Part shown: positions 17,477-25,244 of the stretch, one piece after another | Layout: each line of letters begins with the position of its first letter | How positions within the stretch are numbered: position 1 is the first letter of the stretch | Origin: Bacteroidales bacterium H4 | Lineage (GTDB): Bacteria; Bacteroidota; Bacteroidia; Bacteroidales; Muribaculaceae | Assembly: GCA_001701165.1 (NCBI GenBank) | Contig: DAAP01000039.1 | Location: 1-52,507, forward strand | Length of the DNA stretch: 52,507 nt | Reading direction: 5' to 3' | Program-made: the position numbers and the translations under genes | The notes under the pieces: model-generated | The model's input: only the letters and a program-made list of their open reading frames with translations | Told to the model about the DNA's origin: nothing | Database searches by the model: none

Positions 17477-19426
17477 TCACAAGTTTTGGCATTCTTCGAG
17501 CCATAGAGCCGAATTGGCATCGCTGGGCATACGCCAATCGCCGCGCGGTGACAGACAAACCGAACCGACTTTAGGGCCATCCGGAAGACATGAGCGCTTG
17601 AACTGTTGACTGAAAAAACGACGTATAAATATTGTCAACCACTTCTTTATGGTTGCATCATCGTATCTGTCGCCAAGTGCCGTACGTGCCATATAGTATA
17701 TACGCGAGGGGCCGAATCCGAAGCGAAGGATATAATACAGAAAGAAGTCGTGCAGTTCGTAAGGCCCGACGAGGTCTTCTGTCTTTTGTATGATATTATC
17801 GTTACTATCGGCGGGAATCAGTTCAGGGCTTATGGGGGTGTCTATAATGTCGGCGAGTACATCGTGCAGCTTAGCATCGCCATATTCTTTAGCCCGGCAT
17901 GCGAAGGAGTCTACGAGGTGACGCACAAGAGTTTTGGGTACACCTGCATTGACGGCATACATGGACATGTGATCGCCGTTGTATGTGGCCCATCCTAATG
18001 CTAATTCAGATAGGTCGCCCGTGCCGAGTACCATGCCTCCGCTTTGGTTGGCTATATCCATGAGTATTTGTGTACGCTCGCGTGCCTGACTGTTTTCGTA
18101 GGTAACATCTCTCACCTCATGATTGTGGCCGATGTCTTTGAAATGTTGTGTCACAGCATCGCATATCGAAATCTCGCGTATCGTAATCCCGAGATGACGC
18201 ATCAAATCCATAGCATTGTTGTATGTACGCCCTGTAGTACCAAATCCGGGCATAGTTACGCCGATAATACCTTTTCGCTCGAGGCCGAGGCTATCAAAAG
18301 TATGTACAGCGACCAGTAGAGCCAACGTTGAATCAAGTCCACCGGAAATGCCAATTACAAGATTGTTTGTATGAGTGGCTTCCAGTCTTTTGCTCAACCC
18401 GGCGGACTGAATGTTGATGATGTCTAAGCAACGTTTGTCTCGACTGTCTGTGTCATGAGGCACAAATGGCAGGGGTTGTATTAGTCGCATCAGAGCCTCC
18501 CCTGTATCATCGGTGGATTTGGCATCAATGTCTATGATGCGCACCTTGTTCGGTGCTTGTGAGATTGAGCAATCGTGAAATGATCCGCAATGTATGCGGT
18601 CGCGGCGTATTGCACGAATATCAATGTCTGCTATGGCGTAATGTGGTTGGCGTTGCCAGCGTTTTGCACAAGCAAGTGTGCATCCGTTTTCGGCTATCAT
18701 GGCAATGCCGTCAAAAACAAGGTCGGTGGACGATTCGCCATATCCGCAAGATGCGTACACGTATGCACACTGACATCGTGCAGATTGCTGTTTGACTAAA
18801 TCTGTAAGGTATTCGTATTTGCCTACAATGGTATCTGAAGCAGAGAGATTAAATATCACCTCTGCTCCGGCCATGGCGAGGTGACAGCTGGGTGGTATCG
18901 TGGTCCAGAGATCTTCGCATATTTCCATGGCAAAGGATATGTCGTCTACCTTAAGAAGTGTGGCGGTCGATAGCGGCACTTTTTGCCCGGCAAATTCGAT
19001 TGTCGTGTCTATGTTCAGACCGGATGTCCACCAGCGTTTTTCGTAAAATTCGTTGTAATTAGGTATATAGGTCTTTGGAACAAGAGCTTTAAGTTCGCCA
19101 TTACAGATGACTGCAGCACAATTGTATAATGCTGTATGCAATCTTACAGGGACTCCAACGATGATTGTACTGCTGAAAGTACGGGATTCGTTTAGGAGTT
19201 TCTTGATTGCCTTTTCGGCCGTTTCCAGCAAGAGGTCGTTATGAAATAAGTCTCCGCAAGTGTAGCCTGTGATGCATAGTTCGGGAAATACGGCGATGCG
19301 AACATGCTTGGTCGCAAGTTCGCGTGCCATGGCTATGATTGCTTTGGTATTTGAGCGTACATCGCCAACGGCAACAGATGGTACAGCTGAAGCCACTCGG
19401 AAGTATCCTTGCTGAGATGGTGTCAT
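17477..19426 (-). CDS. nadE: Glutamine-dependent NAD+ synthase
   Basis: A 649-residue two-domain enzyme that makes NAD+ from deamido-NAD+, ATP and glutamine. The N-terminal nitrilase-like glutaminase has its catalytic Glu in FPELCITGY (E49) and the nucleophile Cys in MEICEDLW (near 171). The C-terminal NAD synthetase domain has the P-loop ISGGLDSTLALL (near 366) and the GTGDLSELALGW stretch. The length fits the long glutamine-using form. The M48 gene lies upstream on the same strand with an 81-bp gap, and the LolC/E-type permease follows after 7 bp. Confidence 0.97.
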   Translation of the reverse strand: MTPSQQGYFRVASAVPSVAVGDVRSNTKAIIAMARELATKHVRIAVFPELCITGYTCGDLFHNDLLLETAEKAIKKLLNESRTFSSTIIVGVPVRLHTALYNCAAVICNGELKALVPKTYIPNYNEFYEKRWWTSGLNIDTTIEFAGQKVPLSTATLLKVDDISFAMEICEDLWTTIPPSCHLAMAGAEVIFNLSASDTIVGKYEYLTDLVKQQSARCQCAYVYASCGYGESSTDLVFDGIAMIAENGCTLACAKRWQRQPHYAIADIDIRAIRRDRIHCGSFHDCSISQAPNKVRIIDIDAKSTDDTGEALMRLIQPLPFVPHDTDSRDKRCLDIINIQSAGLSKRLEATHTNNLVIGISGGLDSTLALLVAVHTFDSLGLERKGIIGVTMPGFGTTGRTYNNAMDLMRHLGITIREISICDAVTQHFKDIGHNHEVRDVTYENSQARERTQILMDIANQSGGMVLGTGDLSELALGWATYNGDHMSMYAVNAGVPKTLVRHLVDSFACRAKEYGDAKLHDVLADIIDTPISPELIPADSNDNIIQKTEDLVGPYELHDFFLYYILRFGFGPSRIYYMARTALGDRYDDATIKKWLTIFIRRFFSQQFKRSCLPDGPKVGSVCLSPRGDWRMPSDANSALWLEECQNL

Positions 19427-19507
19427 ATTATTATATGGTTGTTCGGCCTCTCGGAATTGTGCAACGGCTCGTTTCTCAAAAAGAGTCCGAATAGTCGTTT
19501 ATTTAAA

Positions 19508-19640
19508 TTATTTTGAAGTCTTGCGGTTTTTGGACGTCTTTGAGGATTTGGAACTCTTCGTAGACTTGGATGTTTTTGAAGTCTTGCTCGATTTGCCGGA
19601 CTTACCGGATTTTGTTGATTTGGATGTCTTGGAAGATTTG
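19508..19640 (-). repeat. Degenerate Ser/Lys/Thr-coding tandem repeat
   Basis: The 3' end of the M48 gene is made of repeating TCC-AAG-ACG/TCA-type codons that give SKS/SKT units with a 6- to 9-base period. Such tracts can expand or contract by slippage. The units are imperfect. Confidence 0.5.
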
Positions 19641-20494
19641 TCGTTTGGAAATGTGGATACTGTCGTTGTTTTGTTGTAATCTGCCTGTGTTTTTCCAGCC
19701 AGCGCAGTCAGGTCATATCCGTCTTTTTTGCATTTCTTCTCCATGCGTTTAATGCGCTTTTCCAATTGAGGATGTGAGCTGAAAAGTTGGTTAACCATAT
19801 TGATTCCGGTCGATGTTGTGCCTTCAAGCTGTTTCAACTTCTTGAACGATGCGGCCATTGCCGCGGGGTTCTTGCCGTGCTTTTTTAGAAAATCATAGCC
19901 GTAATCATCGGCATTATTCTCTTGTTTTTGGGAGTAGCGTGCATTGACAAGGGCCTCGCCCAGTTGCCCGAGTTGCGAGTCTGTGAGTTGTGCCACCACG
20001 CCCCCTCTTGAAGCGATGCCGTCTTTGAGCGCCGAAGTCATCAATGCAGTTTGGAACGCCTTGCGCGAATCGCGGTGTGCGACGTGACCAATTTCATGTC
20101 CGATAACACCAAGCAACTCATTATCATCCATGGCATCCATCAATGCCGAGTATACGCGCACGCTGCCGTCCGCACATGCGAAGGCATTAACCTCGGTGGC
20201 CTCATATACCTTGAAATTGAGCGGCGTACCCTCAACGTCTGTCAGGCTCTGAGTAAGACTGCGCAGTCGGATGACGTATGGCGATGTCTCCGGCAGGACT
20301 TTATTTGTCGAATCGCTATGCTGTATGTATTCGTGTACGTAAGCGTTGATTTGTTCATCGCTAAGCGTGAATGCTTGTACGGCTTTCTGTGCCCCGCTAA
20401 TCAGTCGTGAAAAATCTATCTGTGCCCAAACGGCAGGTACGGATGAAGTTAGAATTGCGTAGGCTATAACGAGCGTTTTTATTATCTTTTTCAT
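19508..20494 (-). CDS. Exported M48-family metalloprotease with Ser/Lys/Thr repeat tail
   Basis: A 328-residue periplasmic protein with a Sec signal (cleavage near residue 24, VWA-Q). The M48 catalytic site is HEIGH at 133-137, and the third zinc ligand is probably Glu192 in QENNADDYG. This resembles the BepA/LoiP group that degrades misfolded outer-membrane proteins, but without a TPR domain. From about residue 285 the chain becomes an almost pure Ser/Lys/Thr tail made of SKTSKS-like units, strongly basic, which might bind peptidoglycan, LPS or nucleic acid. The tail is coded by a degenerate short tandem repeat and could vary in length between strains. Confidence 0.88.
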   Translation of the reverse strand: MKKIIKTLVIAYAILTSSVPAVWAQIDFSRLISGAQKAVQAFTLSDEQINAYVHEYIQHSDSTNKVLPETSPYVIRLRSLTQSLTDVEGTPLNFKVYEATEVNAFACADGSVRVYSALMDAMDDNELLGVIGHEIGHVAHRDSRKAFQTALMTSALKDGIASRGGVVAQLTDSQLGQLGEALVNARYSQKQENNADDYGYDFLKKHGKNPAAMAASFKKLKQLEGTTSTGINMVNQLFSSHPQLEKRIKRMEKKCKKDGYDLTALAGKTQADYNKTTTVSTFPNDKSSKTSKSTKSGKSGKSSKTSKTSKSTKSSKSSKTSKNRKTSK

Positions 20495-20575
20495 CGTTTG
20501 TGACTGTTTATTTTGAAAAAGAATCTTTATCGTTTGTGTTATATTATTGCTTTAAAAGACGTCTGTTAAGCAGTA

Positions 20576-21427
20576 TTAATATACGAAGTCTCGGCCGAGG
20601 TATTTTTCACGTACCACGGGATTTTCGGCCAATTGGCGCGATGTGCCTTGATAGAGTATGCGCCCTTCAAACAGCAAGTAGGCACGGTCTGTGATGCTCA
20701 ATGTTGCGTGGGGATTGTGGTCGGTAATCAGAATACCGATATTCTTTTCTTTAAGTTTGACAACTACGGACTGGATGTCCTCGACAGCTATGGGGTCAAC
20801 TCCGGCAAAGGGTTCGTCAAGCATGATAAACTTCGGATCTATAGCAAGGCATCGCGCTATCTCTGTACGGCGTCTTTCGCCGCCACTCAGCCGGCTGCCA
20901 AGGTTATGCCTTACTTTTTGTAGATTGAATTCGTCTATGAGGCTTTCGAGCTTGGCTTTCTGGTATTCTTTGGGTTTACCTGTCATCTCGAGCACTGCAC
21001 GGATGTTGTCCTCTACGCTAAGACTGCGAAATACCGAGGCGTCCTGCGGCAGGTATGCAATACCGCATTGTGCACGTCTATATACCGGATAAGAGGTGAT
21101 ATCTGTGTCATTGAGGAATATTCGTCCGGCGTTGGGTCGTATCAGTCCTGTGGTCATATAAAACGTCGTAGTCTTGCCCGCTCCGTTGGGACCAAGAAGT
21201 CCGACAATCTCTCCTTTGGTGACATTTATGGACACATGGTCGACAACGGTACGCTTACCGTAGATTTTCACGAGATCATCGGTGCGAAGCATAGCCTCAC
21301 AGTCATCGACATCCGGCAGGCTTGTTTGATCTATAGCCGAGGCTTTGTCTTCTTCGTCCCGACCTCTCTTGCCGATATGCGGAAGGAATATTTTGGGTAG
21401 CGAAATCTTTGGTATTGAAATCTTCAT
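20576..21427 (-). CDS. lptB: LPS export ABC transporter ATP-binding protein LptB
   Basis: ATPase of the LptB2FG complex that extracts LPS from the inner membrane. From the ATG at 21427 it is 283 residues. The ABC domain has Walker A GPNGAGKTT (79-87), the Q-loop region YLPQDASVFR, signature LSGGERRRTEIARCLA and Walker B FIMLDEPFAGVDP. LptB proteins are normally near 240 residues; here about 45 extra residues come first, with the periodic start KISIPKISLPKIFLPHI and then a charged stretch. An internal Met (residue 46, MLRTDDLVKIYG) would give the usual form. The ATG at 21427 is 7 bp after the udk stop, which favours the long form. Confidence 0.92.
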   Translation of the reverse strand: MKISIPKISLPKIFLPHIGKRGRDEEDKASAIDQTSLPDVDDCEAMLRTDDLVKIYGKRTVVDHVSINVTKGEIVGLLGPNGAGKTTTFYMTTGLIRPNAGRIFLNDTDITSYPVYRRAQCGIAYLPQDASVFRSLSVEDNIRAVLEMTGKPKEYQKAKLESLIDEFNLQKVRHNLGSRLSGGERRRTEIARCLAIDPKFIMLDEPFAGVDPIAVEDIQSVVVKLKEKNIGILITDHNPHATLSITDRAYLLFEGRILYQGTSRQLAENPVVREKYLGRDFVY

Positions 21428-21434
21428 ACTCAAT

Positions 21435-22067
21435 TTAATTACTGGGCGTATTGTGCGAACGACGTAGCCTGCTTTCTATATAGTCGGTCAGCAAATTGAT
21501 AGCAACAGTGTTGCTCCCGCCTTGAGGTACAATGAGGTCGGCATAACGTTTGGATGGTTCGATATGTTGCATGTGCATGGGCTTAAGTACGCCTTGGTAG
21601 CGGTCAATGACCATTTGCGGCGTACGTCCGCGCTGGATACAATCACGAGCGATGACTCGTATAAGCCGATCGTCCGGGTCTGCGTCTACAAAGACCTTGA
21701 CATCCATCATTTCGCGCAAGGTGGGCTCGCATAATACCAGAATGCCTTCGACTATGACGACTTCCCTCGGCTCAACGTGTACCACTTCGGGCTGGCGTGT
21801 ACATGTCAGATATGAATATGTGGGCATTTCGACACTATGGCCTTGACGTAGCATGTCCAAGTGCTTGCGCAGCAATGGCCATTCGATGGCGGCAGGTTCG
21901 TCAAAATTTATTTTACTGCGTTCTTCAGGTGGAATATGGCTGGAGTCTTTGTAGTATGAGTCTTGCGGCAATACGGCGACCTCCCCTGCCGGAAGTGCAT
22001 TTATAATTTTGTTTACGACTGTGGTCTTGCCCGAACCGGTTCCACCGGCTATACCTATGATAAGCAT
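21435..22067 (-). CDS. udk: Uridine kinase
   Basis: Pyrimidine salvage: phosphorylates uridine and cytidine to UMP and CMP. It is 210 residues, the usual length. The P-loop GIAGGTGSGKTTVVNKI lies at residues 4-20, and the region QDSYYKDSSHIPPEERSKINFDEPAAIEW and the lid stretch DDRLIRVIARDCIQRGRTP are typical. It precedes lptB by 7 bp and is probably cotranscribed with it. A -7 box TATTTTTG lies about 77 bases upstream. Confidence 0.95.
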   Translation of the reverse strand: MLIIGIAGGTGSGKTTVVNKIINALPAGEVAVLPQDSYYKDSSHIPPEERSKINFDEPAAIEWPLLRKHLDMLRQGHSVEMPTYSYLTCTRQPEVVHVEPREVVIVEGILVLCEPTLREMMDVKVFVDADPDDRLIRVIARDCIQRGRTPQMVIDRYQGVLKPMHMQHIEPSKRYADLIVPQGGSNTVAINLLTDYIESRLRRSHNTPSN

Positions 22068-22143
22068 ATCTGTTTCAGATGATTGGATTGTGCATACAAA
22101 TTGTCCGACGCTACCAATATCGACAACGCCTTACTTTTTTCAG

Positions 22144-22151
22144 CAAAAATA
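22144..22151 (-). promoter_or_regulatory. -7 box for udk-lptB
   Basis: The minus strand reads TATTTTTG, a TAnnTTTG match, 77 bases before the udk ATG. There is no clear -33 TTTG. Confidence 0.35.
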
Positions 22152-22219
22152 CGAATATTTTTTTGATTGTAGGCTTTCTTGGCTGTCTTTTGTGCGAACA
22201 AAACTCCTAACATATAACT

Positions 22220-22265
22220 CCGGGTCGGCTGCCCCCGATGTATTATCGTGCGACAGCCGACCCGG
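22220..22265. terminator. Strong hairpin after the lost outer-membrane gene
   Basis: A perfect 12-bp GC-rich stem CCGGGTCGGCTG / CAGCCGACCCGG with a 22-base loop. It lies just past the 3' end of the outer-membrane barrel remnant (stop near 22283, minus strand), so it is best read as that gene's old terminator, now stranded upstream of udk. Confidence 0.65.
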
Positions 22266-22282
22266 CTAAATCTTATTGTTTA

Positions 22283-22443
22283 TTATCCACCTCCGGCGGT
22301 CGAACGCTGAGTATCAGCGCCGGCATTTATCAATTTGTTCACGCCTCGTTTTTGTCGTCCCCACTGGACGTTGTAGGATATGCGCAGGTACGGCATTCGC
22401 ATATCCAGACGCATGTGCTTTTCGTTGGAGTTATAAAGCCTGT
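22283..22443 (-). pseudogene. C-terminal fragment of an outer-membrane beta-barrel protein
   Basis: On the minus strand, a frame of about 50 codons reads RLYNSNEKHMRLD..., then MPYLRISYNVQWGRQ and NAGADTQRSTAGGG, followed by two adjacent stops. Alternating polar/hydrophobic strands, the closing beta-strand and a Gly-rich end are what I know from C-termini of Bacteroidales TonB-linked outer-membrane proteins. The frame breaks off at the start of the transposase remnant, and I see no 5' part elsewhere in the window. I infer that an insertion plus deletion removed the rest. The residual identity is short, so the exact family is open. Confidence 0.6.
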
Positions 22444-23150
22444 TCTGCAAAAATACAGAGCAAGTTTTGATAAGAGTGAATTAGGGTATATCCATGCCAA
22501 GCTTCCACTGAAGGAAATGGCAGACAAGATTGCCTCTCACTTTCCCCGTAAAAAGCCCCAAGGCAACAAGCCGATGTTTCCACCTGAAGGCGAAGTGGCA
22601 CTGATGTTTCTCAAGTCGTACACCGGGCTGTCGGACGATAGACTCGTTGAGATGCTCAACGGCAACATTCACATGAAAATGTTCTGTGGCGTACTCATCA
22701 ATCCTGAATGGAACACTCTTTGCCGCCAATTTGCGCCACTCATAAGTTTGACCGCCTAACAAAGCAAGCGGCTTGATGCGCTGAAAAAAGTAAGACGTCA
22801 ACAACTCGACCTTATGAACAAAAAGGAAGTCAGAGGTCGCATCGTCAGCATTGACCAACCCTATCTGCGACTATCGTGCGCGGAAAGGGCCTAAGCCAAA
22901 TACAGAGGATGCAGATCTCCGCTCTACCAGACGCATAATCGGCAATCTGCGAGCCACAGTTATGGAGGGCAGCTTCGGCAATCAGAAATAACACTTCGGG
23001 CTTGGTGTTATCGCCGCTCGCAACAGCCGCAGCGAGACATTGCTCCTCTTCTTCGGCATACACTTGGCCAACGCCTAAATACTTGCCGCCCGACAACTTG
23101 CCCGTGAAGAAAAAGCTCGAGCGAAAGAAATCAGAGCCTGATTATATCTG
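22444..23150 (+). pseudogene. Decayed DDE transposase (IS4/IS5- or IS1182-like)
   Basis: Three pieces of one transposase are visible in different plus-strand frames. The N-terminal part is QKYRASFDKSELGYIHAKLPL..EVALMFLKSYTGLSDDRLVEML, to about 22760. A middle part at about 22771-22895 reads RLDALKKVRRQQLDLMNKK..RGRIVSIDQPYLR. A C-terminal part at about 22930-23130 reads NLRATVMEGSFGNQK, a stop, then LLLFFGIHLANA. Frameshifts, stop codons and a large loss of the DDE core make it non-functional. An apparent long plus-strand frame starting at 22238 begins inside the upstream hairpin and is not a true start. No clear terminal inverted repeats were found. Confidence 0.7.
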
Positions 23151-23210
23151 ACCGATTTTTCTCTTCTTCCGGCGACATGTCGGAACGCTTAATCATACCC
23201 TGTCCGCAAG

Positions 23211-23256
23211 AAAACGGCGTCACCCCCCCCCTCCAAAATTGCCGTTTTTCGAATCT
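23211..23256. other. Hairpin with a 9-C run near the end of the transposase remnant
   Basis: GAAAACGGC and GCCGTTTTTC form an inverted repeat around a loop that contains a run of nine C. It lies between the transposase remnant and the 3' end of the nuclease gene, so it may serve as the nuclease operon's terminator on the minus strand. The rest of 23150-23332 shows no gene. Confidence 0.4.
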
Positions 23257-23332
23257 AAGGCGACAGTCGAGCCAAAAATATTAAATATGGTCAATTGAGG
23301 ACAATCTCAACCAGCCCATTAACTGAATATCC

Positions 23333-24367
23333 CTAATTATTGAAATATCTTTTAGCAAGATAATTCCATAATTCGGGGTAAGAATCCTTTATTGGTAGCA
23401 TCAGATTCTTAGGGTCTATTATCAGATACTTTGATTGGTCTACTAAGCAAGCTCTCCACGTATCTTCCATATTATTGTTATTAGCAGGGCGATATTCTTT
23501 ATTAAGTAAGTCGGTGTCAGCCTGAGGGATAACGTGAATATGTAGATAGTGATCTGCCTTGATGTCTTCTTCTTCCTTGTGTTGAATCATTTGCTCCGCC
23601 CAAAGAGTTTGTCGCATTAACTGATAAAATGGCTCGAAGAAATATACTGAACCTTGAAAATCATAATTTGGATTCTCAACAAATGAAGGTATTGAGCGAA
23701 GTTGTTCAGAATTTTTAATCAGCGCAGAATAATGGTCGAGACGAACTTCTCCTTTTGTTTTTTTAAGTGGATTGGTTTCTACCTTAAAGGTAATACCTTC
23801 GTTAGATTTGTCCCCGGATTTACAATCGTCGTAACTCTCAGTATACTTCCATTCAATAGGAATTATCCAACGCTCGTTATTATTATCAACAGCGTAGATA
23901 AGTGCGTCAACTGACGTACAGTTAGAGCCGCGAGTGGGACCATCTTCTTTGAGATGATCTTTCTTGCTGACTGCTTCAAACGCGATATAAGACACATCGG
24001 AATCACAAGGAATAGGTAAAACTTCCTTGAATTGATTGCGTATACCATTTAATAAGGCTAAAACAGCGACCGGGTCTTTCCGTATTGCCATTAAGTGATT
24101 GACACAGGCAATCTGAGAAGATAGAGTGTGCCCAGTTGGTTTCCGCCCTGCCCACCAATCAATATTATTATCCTTGAAATAAGATAATGCCTCAGAGCGG
24201 ATAGGCTCATAAAGATTTGTAAACGCGCTTTTTTGTTGAAGAACAAAAGGATAAGTTTTGCCTTTGAAAACGCCATTACCAGTTTCGTCTAAGCCGAAAA
24301 ACCCCTCTTTGATAAGGGCTAACTGACGAACCTTTTCTGAATTATAATAGTCTCTTGTTTTTGACAT
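23333..24367 (-). CDS. Putative restriction-type endonuclease (PGN_0703-like, PD-(D/E)XK)
   Basis: A 344-residue protein that resembles what I know as the PGN_0703 family of putative restriction endonucleases. A PD-(D/E)XK core can be traced as E131 (IAFEAV), D154 (TSVDALIY) and E172-W-K174 (IPIEWKYTE). The GSNCTSVDALIY and WIIPIEWKYTE strands are strongly family-like. No methyltransferase gene is in the window. The start MSKTRDYY at 24367 is chosen because it falls one base after the stop of a 51-codon gene (GAGTAA-A-ATG); an upstream frame start would run into that gene. Base composition is more AT-rich than the housekeeping neighbours, consistent with transfer. The target sequence and real function are unknown. 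Confidence 0.75.
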   Translation of the reverse strand: MSKTRDYYNSEKVRQLALIKEGFFGLDETGNGVFKGKTYPFVLQQKSAFTNLYEPIRSEALSYFKDNNIDWWAGRKPTGHTLSSQIACVNHLMAIRKDPVAVLALLNGIRNQFKEVLPIPCDSDVSYIAFEAVSKKDHLKEDGPTRGSNCTSVDALIYAVDNNNERWIIPIEWKYTESYDDCKSGDKSNEGITFKVETNPLKKTKGEVRLDHYSALIKNSEQLRSIPSFVENPNYDFQGSVYFFEPFYQLMRQTLWAEQMIQHKEEEDIKADHYLHIHVIPQADTDLLNKEYRPANNNNMEDTWRACLVDQSKYLIIDPKNLMLPIKDSYPELWNYLAKRYFNN

Positions 24368-24368
24368 T

Positions 24369-24524
24369 TTACTCACAGTCGTTAAGGTTATCAATGTATA
24401 GGTCGAGGTCGGTTTCCTCAAAGAGATCCGACAACTCGCCCGTGTTCTCGTTATAGTCAAAGTCAACCCAGCCGTCATGCACCGGGTCGCCGTTGTAGGT
24501 GTCTAAATCGTCAAATTCGTTCAT
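24369..24524 (-). CDS. Highly acidic 51-residue protein coupled to the endonuclease
   Basis: A short frame from ATG 24524 to TAA 24371-24369, in a gap of 175 bp between two clear genes. The product has 12 Asp and 6 Glu in 51 residues, one His and no Lys or Arg, with aromatic/hydrophobic residues spaced between the acids (for example DGWVDFDYNEN and DLDLYIDNL). It starts 18 bp after the lipoprotein stop and ends one base before the endonuclease ATG, so it is placed for translational coupling. I do not recognise a family. The charge suggests a DNA mimic or a nuclease inhibitor, but a short metal-binding or structural protein is also possible. Confidence 0.65.
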   Translation of the reverse strand: MNEFDDLDTYNGDPVHDGWVDFDYNENTGELSDLFEETDLDLYIDNLNDCE

Positions 24525-24542
24525 AATTTCATGTCGATAAAA

Positions 24543-25157
24543 CTATTCAGAGAATTTTACGCCTGTTAATAGGAAGCCACCGGGGCTAACGCTTGTACGG
24601 TCGTCAAGACTTGAATTGTAGACATTCGGAGTGTCTGTGAATGTTCGACCAGATGGAAGGACTAACTTTCCACTAACATCAGAGAACGAATTAAAGGTCA
24701 GATGATATTTGTGATTCTGAACTAATTCGCTTGCTTCATCTTCTGTCATTTCAGTGAATACATTAAAGTAGATGTCGTATTTATTGCTAATGCGAGTGCC
24801 GTTAGAGCCAATATTGGCAAGTTCAAACTTGACGATATACTTATTGCCTTTTTGCATCATTTGCTCAAAAGTAAGAGGTATTTCAGTTAACACTGAATGG
24901 TCATTGTTAACGGCAGCAATAATAGCCGTTTGGATTTCTTTTGCGACCTTTTTACGCTTGATGTCATTGTTGAGATAATCAGGGTTAGCGGTTATGATAC
25001 TATCTACTATGTTTGCAATAACATAGTTAGAAGAAGTCGATGCTTGTTCGACTGCTTCATCAGTAGAAGATAAAACGATTTCACTATTAGAGGTTGTGTT
25101 ATTAACACAAGCGCTCAAACAAATCATTGCTAAAAATGATAGAAAGAGTGGTTTCAT
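24543..25157 (-). CDS. Lipoprotein of unknown function
   Basis: A 204-residue protein with a type II signal peptide; the lipobox is LSAC, with the lipid-bearing Cys at residue 16, followed by an Asn/Thr/Ser-rich spacer. No Asp at +2 is seen (CVNN), so sorting to the outer membrane is plausible. A helical part (about 45-90) is followed by a beta-rich half ending in SVSPGGFLLTGVKF. I do not recognise the family. It is the first gene of a three-gene minus-strand run with the acidic small gene and the nuclease. Low GC, as for its partners, sets it apart from the flanking housekeeping genes. Confidence 0.75.
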   Translation of the reverse strand: MKPLFLSFLAMICLSACVNNTTSNSEIVLSSTDEAVEQASTSSNYVIANIVDSIITANPDYLNNDIKRKKVAKEIQTAIIAAVNNDHSVLTEIPLTFEQMMQKGNKYIVKFELANIGSNGTRISNKYDIYFNVFTEMTEDEASELVQNHKYHLTFNSFSDVSGKLVLPSGRTFTDTPNVYNSSLDDRTSVSPGGFLLTGVKFSE

Positions 25158-25236
25158 ACTATATATTATCTATTTGGTGGTTGTTATCAAAATAATTATT
25201 AAGACGAAGAAGATATGTAGAGTCAAGTGGCAAGTG

Positions 25237-25244
25237 CAAAATTA
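25237..25244 (-). promoter_or_regulatory. -7 box for the lipoprotein/acidic/nuclease run
   Basis: The minus strand reads TAATTTTG, overlapping the final TAA of the IS30 remnant and lying 80 bases before the lipoprotein ATG. It matches TAnnTTTG. No good -33 element is seen, so a promoter supplied by the insertion element's end is only a suggestion. Confidence 0.35.

Noticed and set aside
22238..22759. A 173-codon plus-strand gene
   Set aside because: Its start lies inside a terminator hairpin and its first part is antisense to the barrel remnant; only the later part is a transposase piece.
23223..23231. Run of nine C as a phase-variation tract
   Set aside because: It lies in non-coding debris after the nuclease gene, not in a promoter or an intact frame.
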